From Pseudomonas fontis (GTDB lineage Bacteria; Pseudomonadota; Gammaproteobacteria; Pseudomonadales; Pseudomonadaceae): a stretch of 59,865 bases of DNA. Positions 1 through 11,380 of this stretch are shown in pieces. A program made the position numbers and the translations under genes. The stretch's first letter is position 1; each line of letters opens with the position of its first letter. The stretch spans positions 1 to 59,865 of the forward strand of contig NZ_JAMDGY010000006.1 of assembly GCF_028656955.1 (NCBI RefSeq). The letters are read 5' to 3'. The notes beneath the pieces are model-generated. The model worked only from the letters and a program-made list of their open reading frames with translations, did no database searches and was not told where the DNA came from.

Positions 1-99
1 GGGCAAGACGGTATCTACGGATGCTCAGTTGCATCACCGCGACCTCACGGGCACACAAATTGCTCACCCTCTCCCCAGCCCAACAGCCGGACGTCGAGC

Positions 100-1092
100 A
101 TGCTGCATTCCCACCTCACCACCCTCAACGCGGTTTCCCTGGTTCTGCAGGCCTTCCAGGCCCACGGCCAGGCCGCCGAGGAGCTGCTCGACGGCAGCGG
201 CATCTGCCCAGCCGACCTGGGCCGCGCCGACTCGCGCATCACCACCCACCAGGAAATGCTGGTGTGCGCCAACGCCGTCGCACGGCGCCGTGAAGTCGGC
301 CTGGAACTGGGCCAGCGCATGCACGTTTCCTCCTACGGCATGCTCGGTTACGCCCTGCTCTCCAGTGCCACCTTAGGTGACGCTTTGCGCCTGGCCATGC
401 AATACCCCGCGCTACTGGGAACACTTTTCCACCTGCGCCTGATCGACGACGGGGAGCGGGTCTGGTTCAGCGCCAGCGAATACCACCAGGAGCCGGAGCT
501 TGCAGCCTTCAATGCCGAGTTCTGCCTGACCTCGCTCAAAGTCATCTGCGATGACCTGCTCGGCCAGCCACTGGCCCTGCTGGCCGCCCGCTTCGCCCAC
601 CCAACCCCGGATTACCACGCGCTCTACAGCGCCAGCTTCCCCTGCCCGCTGCGCTTCGAAGCCGCCGACAACGCCTTCGCCTTCGACCGCCGCTGGCTCG
701 ACCACCCGCTGCCCCTGGCCGACCAGGTCACCCACCGGGCAATGAGCGAGCGCTGCCGCAAACAGAACCTGGAGTTCACCGGCCGCCAGGCCTGGCTGGG
801 GCGCATTCGCCAACTGCTGCTCGAACAGCTCGACGCCGCCCCCGGCCTGGATGGCCTGGCCCGGCAGATGAACTGCTCCTCACGCACCCTGCGCCGCCAT
901 TTGCAGGCCATGGGCAGCAGTTATCAACAGCTGCTCGACGAGCTACGCTTTGAACGCGCCAAGCAACTGCTGGGCGAAGACCAGTTACCGATCTACCGGA
1001 TTGCCGAGCTGCTGGGTTTCAGTGAAACCGCCAGCTTCCGCCACGCGTTCATGCGCTGGAGTGGGGTCGCCCCCAGCCATTTCCGCGCCTGA
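100..1092 (+). CDS. AraC-family transcriptional regulator
   Basis: This is a 330-residue regulator with two recognisable parts. The N-terminal two thirds look like the arabinose-binding-type ligand domain found in OruR/ArgR-like AraC proteins. The C-terminal ~90 residues form the double helix-turn-helix: the first helix pair lies around LDGLARQMNCSSRTLRRHL and the second around IYRIAELLGFSETASFRHAF, followed by the family's closing GVAPSHFR motif. It precedes an acetylpolyamine amidohydrolase and a polyamine-binding protein in the same direction, so an amine or polyamine effector is plausible but is an inference. The start is the ATG after a weak purine stretch (GGACGTCGAGC). Specific function unknown. 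Confidence 0.85.
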   Translation: MLHSHLTTLNAVSLVLQAFQAHGQAAEELLDGSGICPADLGRADSRITTHQEMLVCANAVARRREVGLELGQRMHVSSYGMLGYALLSSATLGDALRLAMQYPALLGTLFHLRLIDDGERVWFSASEYHQEPELAAFNAEFCLTSLKVICDDLLGQPLALLAARFAHPTPDYHALYSASFPCPLRFEAADNAFAFDRRWLDHPLPLADQVTHRAMSERCRKQNLEFTGRQAWLGRIRQLLLEQLDAAPGLDGLARQMNCSSRTLRRHLQAMGSSYQQLLDELRFERAKQLLGEDQLPIYRIAELLGFSETASFRHAFMRWSGVAPSHFRA

Positions 1093-1235
1093 TAGGCTTA
1101 GTTGCACCGCCAAGGGGCGAAATGCGGACACGCAGGCTGGCCACATCGATCCCCTTTTGGCCGTTTCCGCCGTTCTGCTTGCCGTGCGTGCCGCCAACAA
1201 TGGACAGACGCCAGTGAACCTTCCGGAGAACAACA

Positions 1236-2278
<1,043 letters not shown>

Positions 2279-2282
<4 letters not shown>

Positions 2283-3382
2283 CCCGACTCAAGCGTCTGC
2301 TCGCCCCGCTGCTGTGTACCAGCCTGCTCGCCGCCGCTAGCCTCCAGGCTGCCGAACAGCGCACGCTGCGTGTGTACAACTGGTTCGACTACATCACCCC
2401 GCAAACCCTCACCGACTTCCAGAAGGACTCCCAGGTCAAGCTGATCTACGACATCTTCGACACCAACGAAGCACTGGAAGCCAAGCTGCTCACCGGCAAC
2501 TCCGGCTACGACGTGGTGGTGCCTTCGAACGTGTTCCTCGCCAAGCAGATCGAGGCCGGGGTATTCCAGCCGCTGGACCGCAGCAAACTGCCGAACTGGC
2601 AGCACCTGGACCCCAAGCTGATGAAGCTGATCGAGGCGAACGACCCGGGCAACAAGTTCGCCGTGCCGTACATGTATGGCACCGTGCTGATCGGCTTCAA
2701 CCCGCAGAAGGTCAAGGCAGTGCTTGGCGACAACGCCCCGGTGGACAGTTGGGACCTGATCTTCAAGGAAGAGAACATCAGCAAGCTCAAGCAGTGCGGC
2801 GTGGCCCTGCTCGATTCGCCGTCGGAGATCCTGCCGATTGCCCTGCAATACCTGGGGCTGCCGCCCAACAGCGACAAGCCGGCTGACTACGCGAAAGCCC
2901 AAGCGCTGATGATGAAGATCCGCCCAAGCATCACCTACTTCCACTCCTCCAAGTACATGGCCGACATCGCCAATGGCGATATTTGCGTCGCCGTGGGCTA
3001 CTCCGGCAGCTTCTCCCAGGCAGCCAACCGCGCTGCCGAGGCGAAGAACGGCGTGGTGGTGGACATGCGCCTGCCCAAGGAAGGCGCACCGATCTGGTTC
3101 GACATGCTGGCCATCCCCAAAGGCGCGGCCAACCCTGAAGACGCCCACACCTTCATCAACTACCTGCTGCAACCGAAGGTGATCGCGCCGATCAGCGACT
3201 TTGTCGGCTACCCGAACCCGAACAAGGACGCCACCGAGCTGGTGACCCCGGCGATCCGCAACAACCCCAACCTGTACCCGACCGAAGAGGCGATGGCCAA
3301 GCTCTACACCCTCAAGCCACTGCCGCGTGATGCCGAGCGCGCTCGCACCCGCGCCTGGACCACGATCAAGTCCGGCAAATAA
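2279..3382 (+). CDS. Periplasmic polyamine ABC-transporter substrate-binding protein (PotF/SpuD family)
   Basis: A 367-residue protein with an N-terminal signal peptide (basic MTRLKR, hydrophobic core, cleavage near LQAA-EQ). The mature start [14 protein letters not shown] is typical of PotD/PotF/SpuD proteins. Further family landmarks are [25 protein letters not shown], and YSGSF in the second lobe. It would bind putrescine or a related amine in the periplasm. No permease or ATPase gene is adjacent, so it probably serves a transporter encoded elsewhere or acts as an extra specificity subunit. It starts inside the deacetylase stop (ATGA overlap), so the two are translationally coupled. Confidence 0.9.
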
Positions 3383-3385
3383 GAG

Positions 3386-4915
3386 CTACTCGCGCCAGGC
3401 CCGCCCCAGGCGTGCCAGCGCATCGGCAATCTCGGCTTCGGCCACGGCGGCGAAGCCGAGCACCAGGCCGGCACGGTTATCCACAGGGGTATCCGAGTCC
3501 GGCAGCCAGTAGTCGCTCAGGGCATTGAGCTCTACGCCCACGGCTGTCGCACGGGCGATCAGTTCCTGCTCACGCGCATGGTTATCCACATCGACCTTCA
3601 GGTGCAGCCCCGCCGCCACTTCCGGCAGGCTGCCCAGCCCCGCAATGTCCTGCGGCCAGCCCGCCTGCACGGCATTGCGTCGGCTCAGGGCGGCGCGCCG
3701 CATGCGCCGGATATGCCGCTGGAAATGCCCCTTGGCCATGAACTGCGCCATGACCGCCTGGGTCCCCACCTCCGAATGGCGCACTGCCAGCGCCCGACAC
3801 TGGGAAAACGGTTGCACCAGTTGCCGTGGCAACACCAGATAGCCCAGGCGCAGCGCCGGGAAGGCGATCTTGCCGAACGTGCCGACGTACAACACCCGCC
3901 CACTGCGGTCGAGCGCGGCCAGAGGCGCCAGCGGTGCGCCGCTGTAACGGTACTCGCCGTCGTAGTCGTCCTCGATGATCCAGCTGCCATTGCGCTCGGC
4001 CCAGGCCAGCAGTTCAAGGCGCCGTGCCAGGCTCATGGTGACCCCGGTCGGGTACTGGTGCGAGGGCGTGACATAACTCAGCCGGCAGTTCGCCAAGCCG
4101 TTCAAGGCGGCGCAATCCAGCCCGTCGTGATCCACCGCAACGCCCTGCACCGTCGCACCGGTCAGGGCAAAGGCATTACCGGCGGCGCGGTACCCAGGAT
4201 TTTCCACCGCCACCAGGTCACCCGGCTCCAGTAGCAGCTGTGCACAAAGGCTAATTGCCTGCTGTGCACCACTGGTGATCACAATTTGTTCAGCGGTACA
4301 GGCAAGCCCGCGCGAACGGCGCAGGTAAGTGGCGATCAGTTCACGTAGCGGCAACTCACCGGCCGGGTCGCCATAACCGAGCGCGGCTGGGTCCGGGTTG
4401 CGCCAGAAACCCGCTTGCAGCTTGGCCCAGACGTCAAAAGGGAACAGATCGAAAGCCGGCAAACCGACCCTGAAAGCCCGTGGGGCGCCCGTTCTGGGTG
4501 CAGGCAAATGGTGCTTTTCCAGCCTGCCCAGCGGGCCATTGTGGATAACTTTACTGGATGAATCCTCAGTATTTTCCACTGATTTTGTGGATAACCCTGT
4601 GGAAAAACCCAGGGATAACCCTGTGGACAGTTTTGTGGATAATTTTGGTAGCTGGCTTACATAAGTCCCATCGCCCACCCGACTTTCGATGAAGCCTTCG
4701 GCGTACAACTGGTCGTAGGCGCGCACCACGCTGTTGCGCGACAGTGCCAGCGCGGCGGCCATGTCACGGCTGGCCGGCAGGCGCGTGCCGCTGCTCAGCC
4801 GCCCGTCCAGCACCCGTACGCGCAGCGCCTGATAGAGCTGGCGGCTCAAGCCCTGGCGTCGGTCCAGAACTATCCCGGTAGGGTCGAATGACAAGGTGAA
4901 AGGACGCTCGCTCAC
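3386..4915 (-). CDS. MocR/PdxR-type GntR regulator with aminotransferase-like domain
   Basis: A GntR-family winged helix (roughly residues 10-80, with SRDMAAALALSRNSVVRAYDQL) is fused to a fold-type I aminotransferase domain. The PLP lysine is in YVGTFGKIAFPALRLGYL. Such proteins are PLP-sensing regulators. I chose the GTG start giving VSERPFTLSF (509 residues, preceded by TAGG). An in-frame ATG at 4957 adds 14 residues but would place the start inside the likely divergent promoter. The linker between domains carries repeated Leu-Ser-Thr units encoded by TTATCCACA words (see separate entry). The PaiB-type gene is divergent and is the likely target, with a TGGCTC-N7-GAGCCA dyad at 4945-4963 between them. 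Confidence 0.88.
   Translation of the reverse strand: MSERPFTLSFDPTGIVLDRRQGLSRQLYQALRVRVLDGRLSSGTRLPASRDMAAALALSRNSVVRAYDQLYAEGFIESRVGDGTYVSQLPKLSTKLSTGLSLGFSTGLSTKSVENTEDSSSKVIHNGPLGRLEKHHLPAPRTGAPRAFRVGLPAFDLFPFDVWAKLQAGFWRNPDPAALGYGDPAGELPLRELIATYLRRSRGLACTAEQIVITSGAQQAISLCAQLLLEPGDLVAVENPGYRAAGNAFALTGATVQGVAVDHDGLDCAALNGLANCRLSYVTPSHQYPTGVTMSLARRLELLAWAERNGSWIIEDDYDGEYRYSGAPLAPLAALDRSGRVLYVGTFGKIAFPALRLGYLVLPRQLVQPFSQCRALAVRHSEVGTQAVMAQFMAKGHFQRHIRRMRRAALSRRNAVQAGWPQDIAGLGSLPEVAAGLHLKVDVDNHAREQELIARATAVGVELNALSDYWLPDSDTPVDNRAGLVLGFAAVAEAEIADALARLGRAWRE
4540..4642. repeat. Cluster of TGTGGATAA (TTATCCACA) words in the MocR linker
   Basis: Three perfect TGTGGATAA words lie at 4540-4548, 4586-4594 and 4634-4642. 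Degenerate copies are at 4598-4606 (TGTGGAAAA), 4612-4620 (CAGGGATAA) and 4622-4630 (TGTGGACAG). On the minus strand TTATCCACA reads in frame as Leu-Ser-Thr, giving the low-complexity linker KLSTKLSTGLS...GLSTK. The word matches the strong DnaA-box consensus. Whether it is a protein-level linker repeat, a DnaA-binding cluster, or both cannot be told from sequence alone. Confidence 0.8.
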
Positions 4916-5008
4916 GGTATTGGACCTATTAAATAAGCCGGAAATGGCTCTTAACATGAGCCAATAGCCTGCCCTAGGATGGGCCCATTGGACAAGGACC
5001 ACACCACC

Positions 5009-5638
5009 ATGCACATCGCCGCCGCCAACCGCGAAGACGACCTTCAGCGCCTGCACGAACAGATCACTCAAACCCGCCTGGCCATCCTGGTGACCCACAA
5101 CGAGCAGGGCCTGCAAGCTACTCACCTGCCGGTACTGCTGGACCCGCAGCAAGGTGCCAAAGGCACATTGCTGGGCCACCTGGCGCGGGCCAACAAGCAG
5201 TGGCAGGCACTGGCCGAAGGCGCCGAGGCCATGCTGGTGTTCGCCGGTGCCGATGCCTATGTCAGCCCAGGCTTCTACCCGAGCAAGCTGGAAGAACCGA
5301 GGACCGTCCCCACCTGGAACTACGTGGCCGTGCACGCCTATGGCCGCGCCGAGGTGTTTCACGATGCCGAACGCCTGCTGGATATCGTCAGCCGCCTGAG
5401 CGATCGCCATGAAGCCGGCCGCGCCACGCCCTGGTCGGTGGGCGATGCGCCCGCCGACTATATTGCCAGCATGCTCCGCGCCATCGTCGGCTTCAGCCTA
5501 CCCATCGAGCGCCTGCAAGGCTCACGCAAACTCAGCCAGAACCGTTCGGCCGTCGATGTCGAAGGCGTGCGTGCGGGCCTGGCGAACAGCCCCGATCCGC
5601 TGGACAACCAATTGGCCGCCTTGATGCGCCAACCTTGA
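5009..5638 (+). CDS. PaiB-family FMN-binding protein
   Basis: A 209-residue protein of the PaiB / FMN-binding split-barrel family, historically called negative transcriptional regulators. Recognisable landmarks are THLPVLLDP, LLGHLARANKQW, VFAGADAYVSPGFYPSK, VPTWNYVAVHAYG and the late QGSRKLSQNR. I chose the ATG giving MHIAAANRED because AAGGACC sits at proper distance upstream; a longer frame from 4979 lacks such a site. It is divergent from the MocR regulator, an arrangement typical of MocR-controlled genes, and is followed 11 nt later by an acetyltransferase gene. Its biochemical role in this organism is not evident. Confidence 0.87.
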   Translation: MHIAAANREDDLQRLHEQITQTRLAILVTHNEQGLQATHLPVLLDPQQGAKGTLLGHLARANKQWQALAEGAEAMLVFAGADAYVSPGFYPSKLEEPRTVPTWNYVAVHAYGRAEVFHDAERLLDIVSRLSDRHEAGRATPWSVGDAPADYIASMLRAIVGFSLPIERLQGSRKLSQNRSAVDVEGVRAGLANSPDPLDNQLAALMRQP

Positions 5639-5649
5639 AGGAACCTGCC

Positions 5650-6099
5650 ATGCCGACCGTTACGATCCGCCCGGTAACCGCCGACGACCACAGCGCCTGG
5701 CTGCCCCTGTGGCAGGCGTATCAACGCTTCTACGAAACCCGCATTGCCGATGAGGTCAGCGCCGTTGCCTGGCAGCGCATGCTCGACGCCAACGAGCCGA
5801 CCAACGCGGCGCTGGCCTGGGTCGATGGCAAGTCAGTGGGGATGGTTCACTGGATCTACCACCGCTCCAACTGGTCGGTGGAAAACTCCTGCTACCTGCA
5901 AGACCTGTATGTCGACGGCAACCAGCGCGGGCTAGGGATTGGCCGGCAGTTGATCGAGCACGTCTACGCTGTGGCCAAGGCCGCTGGCTGCGCCAAGGTG
6001 CACTGGTTGACCCACGAGACCAATGCCACGGCCATCACGCTGTATGAGCAAGTAGCCGAGCGGCCAGGTTTCATCCAGTTCCGCAAACCGTTGATTTGA
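5650..6099 (+). CDS. GNAT-family N-acetyltransferase
   Basis: A 149-residue single-domain GNAT acetyltransferase. The acetyl-CoA pyrophosphate loop is visible as QRGLGIGRQLIEHV, preceded by the core strand CYLQDLYVDGN. The C-terminal WLTHETNATAITLYEQVAERPGFIQFRKPL is the usual motif B region. The ATG is preceded by GAAGGAACC. It follows the PaiB-like gene closely and is probably co-transcribed with it. The acetyl acceptor (small amine, amino acid or protein) cannot be deduced from sequence. Confidence 0.88.
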   Translation: MPTVTIRPVTADDHSAWLPLWQAYQRFYETRIADEVSAVAWQRMLDANEPTNAALAWVDGKSVGMVHWIYHRSNWSVENSCYLQDLYVDGNQRGLGIGRQLIEHVYAVAKAAGCAKVHWLTHETNATAITLYEQVAERPGFIQFRKPLI

Positions 6100-6114
6100 A
6101 TCCAGGAGCCGACC

Positions 6115-6786
6115 ATGAGCAGCCCACTGAACTGGCACCCGGCCAAAGCCCCCCAGGCGACACCGTTGGTGGGGCGATTCATTCGCCTGGAAAAACTCGA
6201 CCCACGCCGTGATCGCGAGGATCTCTGGGAGATCTACCAAGGCCCCAGCGCAGACCTGGCACTGTGGGACTACCTGCCCTACGGCCCCTTCGTCGAGCGC
6301 GAAGACTTCGACCATTGGCTCGACAGCAACGCGGCCAGCACTGACCCGTTGTTCTACAGCGTGATCGACCTTGCCAGCGGCCAGACCCAGGGCATCCTCA
6401 GCCTGATGTCGATCGCGCCGGCCCATGGCCGGATCGAGATCGGCCATATCGCCTTCGGCGGCGCCATGCAGCGCACCCCCAAGGGCAGCGAAGCGGTGTA
6501 CCTGCTGGGCAAGCTGGCGTTCGCCCTGGGCAATCGGCGCCTGGAATGGAAGTGCAACAATGCCAATGCACGCTCCAAGCGCGCGGCAGAACGGTTTGGC
6601 TTCAGCTTCGAGGGGGTGTTCCGCCAACACATGGTGATCAAGGACCACAACCGCGACACGGCCTGGTATTCGATCATGGATGACGAATGGCCGGCGATTG
6701 CGGCGGGGTTTGAGCGCTGGCTGGCGGCGGACAATCAGGCGGCTGAGGGGCAGGTGCGTACGCTTGAGGCTTGCCGGGCAGATTGA
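6115..6786 (+). CDS. GNAT-family acetyltransferase, RimJ/RimL-like
   Basis: A 223-residue acetyltransferase of the RimJ/RimL/SpeG-like subgroup. TPLVGRFIRLEKLDP opens the domain; IEIGHIAFGGAMQRTPKGSE and WKCNNANARSKRAAERFGF are typical of this subgroup, where the RSKRAAERFGF helix follows the CoA-binding site. It lies 15 nt after the previous GNAT gene in the same direction, forming a probable PaiB-GNAT-GNAT operon. Proteins of this subgroup often acetylate amino acids or N-terminal amines, but the substrate here is unknown. A REP pair follows the stop. Confidence 0.86.
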   Translation: MSSPLNWHPAKAPQATPLVGRFIRLEKLDPRRDREDLWEIYQGPSADLALWDYLPYGPFVEREDFDHWLDSNAASTDPLFYSVIDLASGQTQGILSLMSIAPAHGRIEIGHIAFGGAMQRTPKGSEAVYLLGKLAFALGNRRLEWKCNNANARSKRAAERFGFSFEGVFRQHMVIKDHNRDTAWYSIMDDEWPAIAAGFERWLAADNQAAEGQVRTLEACRAD

Positions 6787-6800
6787 ACCCCACAATCCAC

Positions 6801-6897
6801 TGTGGGAGCTGGCCTTGCCAGCGATTGATTGAGCAGCAATCACAGGATTTTTTGCTGACAGTGAGGGCCTCATCGCCGGCAAGGCCGGCTCCCACAG
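6801..6897. repeat. REP pair (P. putida type) in inverted orientation
   Basis: One REP unit (TGTGGGAGCTGGCCTTGCC..., from 6801) faces its inverse (CATCGCCGGCAAGGCCGGCT..., 6871-6897) with about 45 nt between. This BIME-like arrangement lies between the convergent ends of the GNAT gene and pycB. Confidence 0.85.
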
Positions 6898-6937
6898 AGT
6901 TTAGAAAACACCCTTCGTAGCACCAGTATGCGGCCAT

Positions 6938-6960
6938 AAAAAAAGGGGGCATACGCCCCC
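6938..6960 (-). terminator. Rho-independent terminator of pycAB
   Basis: On the minus strand a GGGGGC-GTAT-GCCCCC stem-loop is followed directly by seven T residues, about 33 nt after the pycB stop. Confidence 0.9.
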
Positions 6961-6992
6961 AGAGGTTAACCGCTTGTAGATGAGGGCTGTGT

Positions 6993-8801
6993 TCAGCCCT
7001 CGATCTCGATCAGGATCTCACCCGGGTTGACCCGGTCGCCCTTGGCCACGTGAATCGCGGTGACCTTGCCGGCAATCGCTGCCTGCACTTCGGTCTCCAT
7101 CTTCATCGCCTCGGTAATCAGCACCGGCTGGCCGGCCTTGACCACATCGCCTTCCTTGACCAGCACATCAACGATGTTGCCCGGCATGGTGGTGCTGACA
7201 TGGCCCGGCTCGCTGGCCTGCTTGCGCTTGCTGCTGCCACCGCCAACAAACTCGTTCAGCGGCTCGAATACCACCTCTTCCGGCATGCCATCGATAGACA
7301 GGTAGAAGTGACGCTTGCCTTCGGCCTTCACCCCAACGCCGGTGATGTCGACGCGGTAGGTTTCGCCGTGCACGTCGATGACGAACTCGGTCGGCACACC
7401 CTCACCACCAGCCGACGCCACCGCGCCCGCTTCCGGAATCGGCAGCAGTACTTCCGGGGTCAGGGTGCCGGCTTCACGCTCCTCGAGGAACTTGCGCCCG
7501 ATGTCCGGGAACATGGCAAAGGTCAGCACGTCTTCTTCCGACTTGGCCAGGTTGCCGATATCGGCACGCAGCTTGGTCATTTCCGGCTTGAGCAAGTCGG
7601 CCGGGCGCACATCGATCACCTCTTCGCTGCCGATGGCCTGGCGACGCAGCTGCTCGTTGACCACACCCGGGGCCTTGCCGTAGCCACCTTGCAGGTACAG
7701 CTTCACTTCGTTGGTGATGGTCTTGTAGCGCTCGCCGGCCAGCACGTTGAAGAACGCCTGGGTGCCGACGATCTGCGAGGTCGGCGTGACCAGCGGCGGG
7801 AAGCCGAGGTCTTCACGCACCCGCGGGATCTCCGCCAGCACTTCGTTCATGCGGTTCAGCGCACCCTGCTCCTTGAGCTGGTTGGCCAGGTTGGAAATCA
7901 TCCCGCCCGGCACCTGGTTCACTTGCACGCGGGTGTCGACGGCGGTGAATTCGCTTTCGAACTGGTGGTACTTCTTGCGCACGGCGTAGAAGTACAGGCC
8001 GATTTCCTGCAACAGCTCCAGGTTCAGGCCGGTGTCGAATTCGCTGCCCTTGAGCGCCGCGACCATCGACTCGGTGCCCGGGTGGCTGGTGCCCCAGGCG
8101 AAGCTGGAGATGGCCGTGTCGATATGGTCGGCGCCATTTTCGATGGCCTTGAGCTGGCACATGGCGGCCAGGCCGGCCGTGTCATGGGAGTGGATGAACA
8201 CCGGCAGCGACTGCTCGGCCTTCAGCGCCTTGACCAGTTGACCAGTGGCGAACGGGGTCAGCAGGCCGGCCATGTCCTTGATCGCGACCGAGTCGCAACC
8301 CATGGCTTCCATCTGCTTGGCCTGGGCCACGAAGGCCTCGATGGTGTGCACCGGGCTGGTGGTATAGGCGATGGTGCCCTGGGCGTGCTTGCCGGCAGCC
8401 TTCACTGCTTCGATGGCCACGCGCAGGTTGCGCACGTCGTTCATTGCATCAAAGATGCGGAACACGTCGATGCCGTTGACCGCCGCCTTGGCGACGAAGG
8501 CCTTGACCACATCGTCGCTGTAATGGCGGTAGCCCAGCAGGTTCTGGCCACGCAGGAGCATCTGCAGGCGGGTATTGGGCAAGGCGGCGCGCAGCTTGCG
8601 CAGGCGCTCCCACGGGTCTTCCTTGAGGAAGCGCACGCAGGCATCGAAGGTCGCCCCGCCCCAGACTTCCAGCGACCAGTAGCCGACCTTGTCGAGCTTG
8701 TCGCAGATCGGCAGCATGTCGTCGGTGCGCATGCGGGTGGCCAGCAGGGACTGGTGGGCGTCGCGCAGGATTGTGTCGGTTACGAAAATTTTCTTGGACA
8801 T
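6993..8801 (-). CDS. pycB: Pyruvate carboxylase subunit B (carboxyltransferase plus biotin carrier)
   Basis: A 602-residue protein related to oxaloacetate decarboxylase alpha and the C-terminal half of pyruvate carboxylase. The TIM-barrel carboxyltransferase begins TDTILRDAHQSLLATRMR, with the metal and keto-acid site in FRIFDAMNDVRN and FIHSHDTAGLAAM. The biotinyl lysine is in ITEAMKMETEV near the C-terminus. With subunit A it carboxylates pyruvate to oxaloacetate. The ATG giving MSKKIFVTDT was chosen over an upstream in-frame start. It lies 10 nt after pycA and the two form a two-gene operon ended by a terminator at 6938-6960. Confidence 0.95.
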   Translation of the reverse strand: MSKKIFVTDTILRDAHQSLLATRMRTDDMLPICDKLDKVGYWSLEVWGGATFDACVRFLKEDPWERLRKLRAALPNTRLQMLLRGQNLLGYRHYSDDVVKAFVAKAAVNGIDVFRIFDAMNDVRNLRVAIEAVKAAGKHAQGTIAYTTSPVHTIEAFVAQAKQMEAMGCDSVAIKDMAGLLTPFATGQLVKALKAEQSLPVFIHSHDTAGLAAMCQLKAIENGADHIDTAISSFAWGTSHPGTESMVAALKGSEFDTGLNLELLQEIGLYFYAVRKKYHQFESEFTAVDTRVQVNQVPGGMISNLANQLKEQGALNRMNEVLAEIPRVREDLGFPPLVTPTSQIVGTQAFFNVLAGERYKTITNEVKLYLQGGYGKAPGVVNEQLRRQAIGSEEVIDVRPADLLKPEMTKLRADIGNLAKSEEDVLTFAMFPDIGRKFLEEREAGTLTPEVLLPIPEAGAVASAGGEGVPTEFVIDVHGETYRVDITGVGVKAEGKRHFYLSIDGMPEEVVFEPLNEFVGGGSSKRKQASEPGHVSTTMPGNIVDVLVKEGDVVKAGQPVLITEAMKMETEVQAAIAGKVTAIHVAKGDRVNPGEILIEIEG

Positions 8802-8811
8802 TATGGGTTCC

Positions 8812-10227
<1,416 letters not shown>

Positions 10228-10349
10228 TTGGACTCTTCCCAAAGCCGATGGAACAGACGATCCGGCGATGCCGGTCGGCGCGTGACCAGACGTTGCTAGC
10301 CAGTCGCACAATCACCCTAGCGCTGTACGTGAATAAATAAAAATCAATA

Positions 10350-10373
10350 TTTGTTAGAGGCACCATTAACAAA
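10350..10373. promoter_or_regulatory. Inverted repeat between pycA and its LysR regulator
   Basis: TTTGTTA-N10-TAACAAA is a perfect 7-bp dyad inside the 190-nt divergent gap, in an AT-rich stretch. Placement and shape suit a LysR-type operator for the adjacent regulator; binding is inferred. Confidence 0.5.
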
Positions 10374-10417
10374 AGCTTATAGTGCGGTTACAAGGTATTG
10401 CCAGAGCCCGGAAAAAA

Positions 10418-11380
10418 ATGCGTAAGTCATTGATGCGTATGACATTGCGTCAATTGCAGATCTTCAATGAAGTGTGTGATTTACGTTCGTACAGCCGCGC
10501 GGCGCAAGAGATGGCGCTGACGCAACCCGCCGTTAGTCTACAGATCCGCCAACTCGAAGAACTGGTCGGTCAGCCGTTGTTCGAGTACGTCGGCAAGAAA
10601 CTCTACCTCACCGAAGCCGCCGAAGCGCTGCAACGCGCCAGCCGGGACATCTTCGGCCGCCTCGAAAGCCTCGACATGCAGCTCTCGGACATGCAGGGCT
10701 CGTTGCAGGGGCAATTGAAGCTGGCGGTGGAGTCGAGCGCCAAATACTTCGTGCCGCACCTGTTTGCCGCGTTCAAGAAGCAGCACCCTGAGGTCAACCT
10801 GACGCTCACCGTGGTCAACCGCGCCCAGGCCATCCGCCGTCTCTCCGACAACCGCGACGACCTGATCATCATGTCCATGGTGCCGCAGGACATGGGCCTT
10901 GAGTTCCTGCCGTTCCTGAACAACCCGATTGTCGCCGTGGCGCCGCCGGATCACCCGCTGTGCAAACTGGAAAGCCTGCGCCTGCAAGACCTGGAGCCGC
11001 ATACCCTGCTGGTGCGCGAGCAAGGCTCAGGCACGCGCAAGGCCTGCGAGGAGTACTTCAAGGAAAAGCGCGTGCACTTCACCCAGACGCTGGAGGTGGC
11101 GTCTGCCGATGCCCAGCGCGAGTGTGTGATTGCCGGGCTTGGCATCGCCCTGCTGACCCGCCACGCGCTGAACCTGGAGCTGGCAACCGGCATGCTTCGC
11201 GAGCTACCCGTGGAGGAGTTGCCGCTGTACCGCAGCTGGTGCGTGGTGCAATCCAAGGCCAAGCGGCAATCGCCGGTGGCCTTGGCGTTCCTTGCGTTCA
11301 TCCGCAGTGAACGGACGCAGATCAGCGCGCTTGTGGAGCGTTTTTCGGGGACCCTGCCGCCGATACCTGCCACACACTGA
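10418..11380 (+). CDS. pycR: LysR-family regulator of the pyruvate carboxylase locus
   Basis: A 320-residue LysR regulator. The winged helix occupies the first ~65 residues (LRQLQIFNEVCDLRSYSRAA, QEMALTQPAVSLQIRQLEEL), followed by the periplasmic-binding-protein-like effector domain (GSGTRKACEEYF and AGLGIALLTRH are typical). It is divergent from pycAB, the same arrangement as the PycR-PycAB locus of P. aeruginosa, which is the basis for the symbol. I chose the first ATG (MRKSLMRMTLR); ATGs at 10433 and 10439 are alternatives. Its last 59 nt overlap the end of an antiparallel small gene. Confidence 0.85.
   Translation: MRKSLMRMTLRQLQIFNEVCDLRSYSRAAQEMALTQPAVSLQIRQLEELVGQPLFEYVGKKLYLTEAAEALQRASRDIFGRLESLDMQLSDMQGSLQGQLKLAVESSAKYFVPHLFAAFKKQHPEVNLTLTVVNRAQAIRRLSDNRDDLIIMSMVPQDMGLEFLPFLNNPIVAVAPPDHPLCKLESLRLQDLEPHTLLVREQGSGTRKACEEYFKEKRVHFTQTLEVASADAQRECVIAGLGIALLTRHALNLELATGMLRELPVEELPLYRSWCVVQSKAKRQSPVALAFLAFIRSERTQISALVERFSGTLPPIPATH

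Noticed and set aside
6801..6897. Short palindromic repeats considered as a CRISPR array
   Set aside because: The repeats occur in inverted pairs scattered between genes with no regular spacers and no cas genes; they are REP elements.
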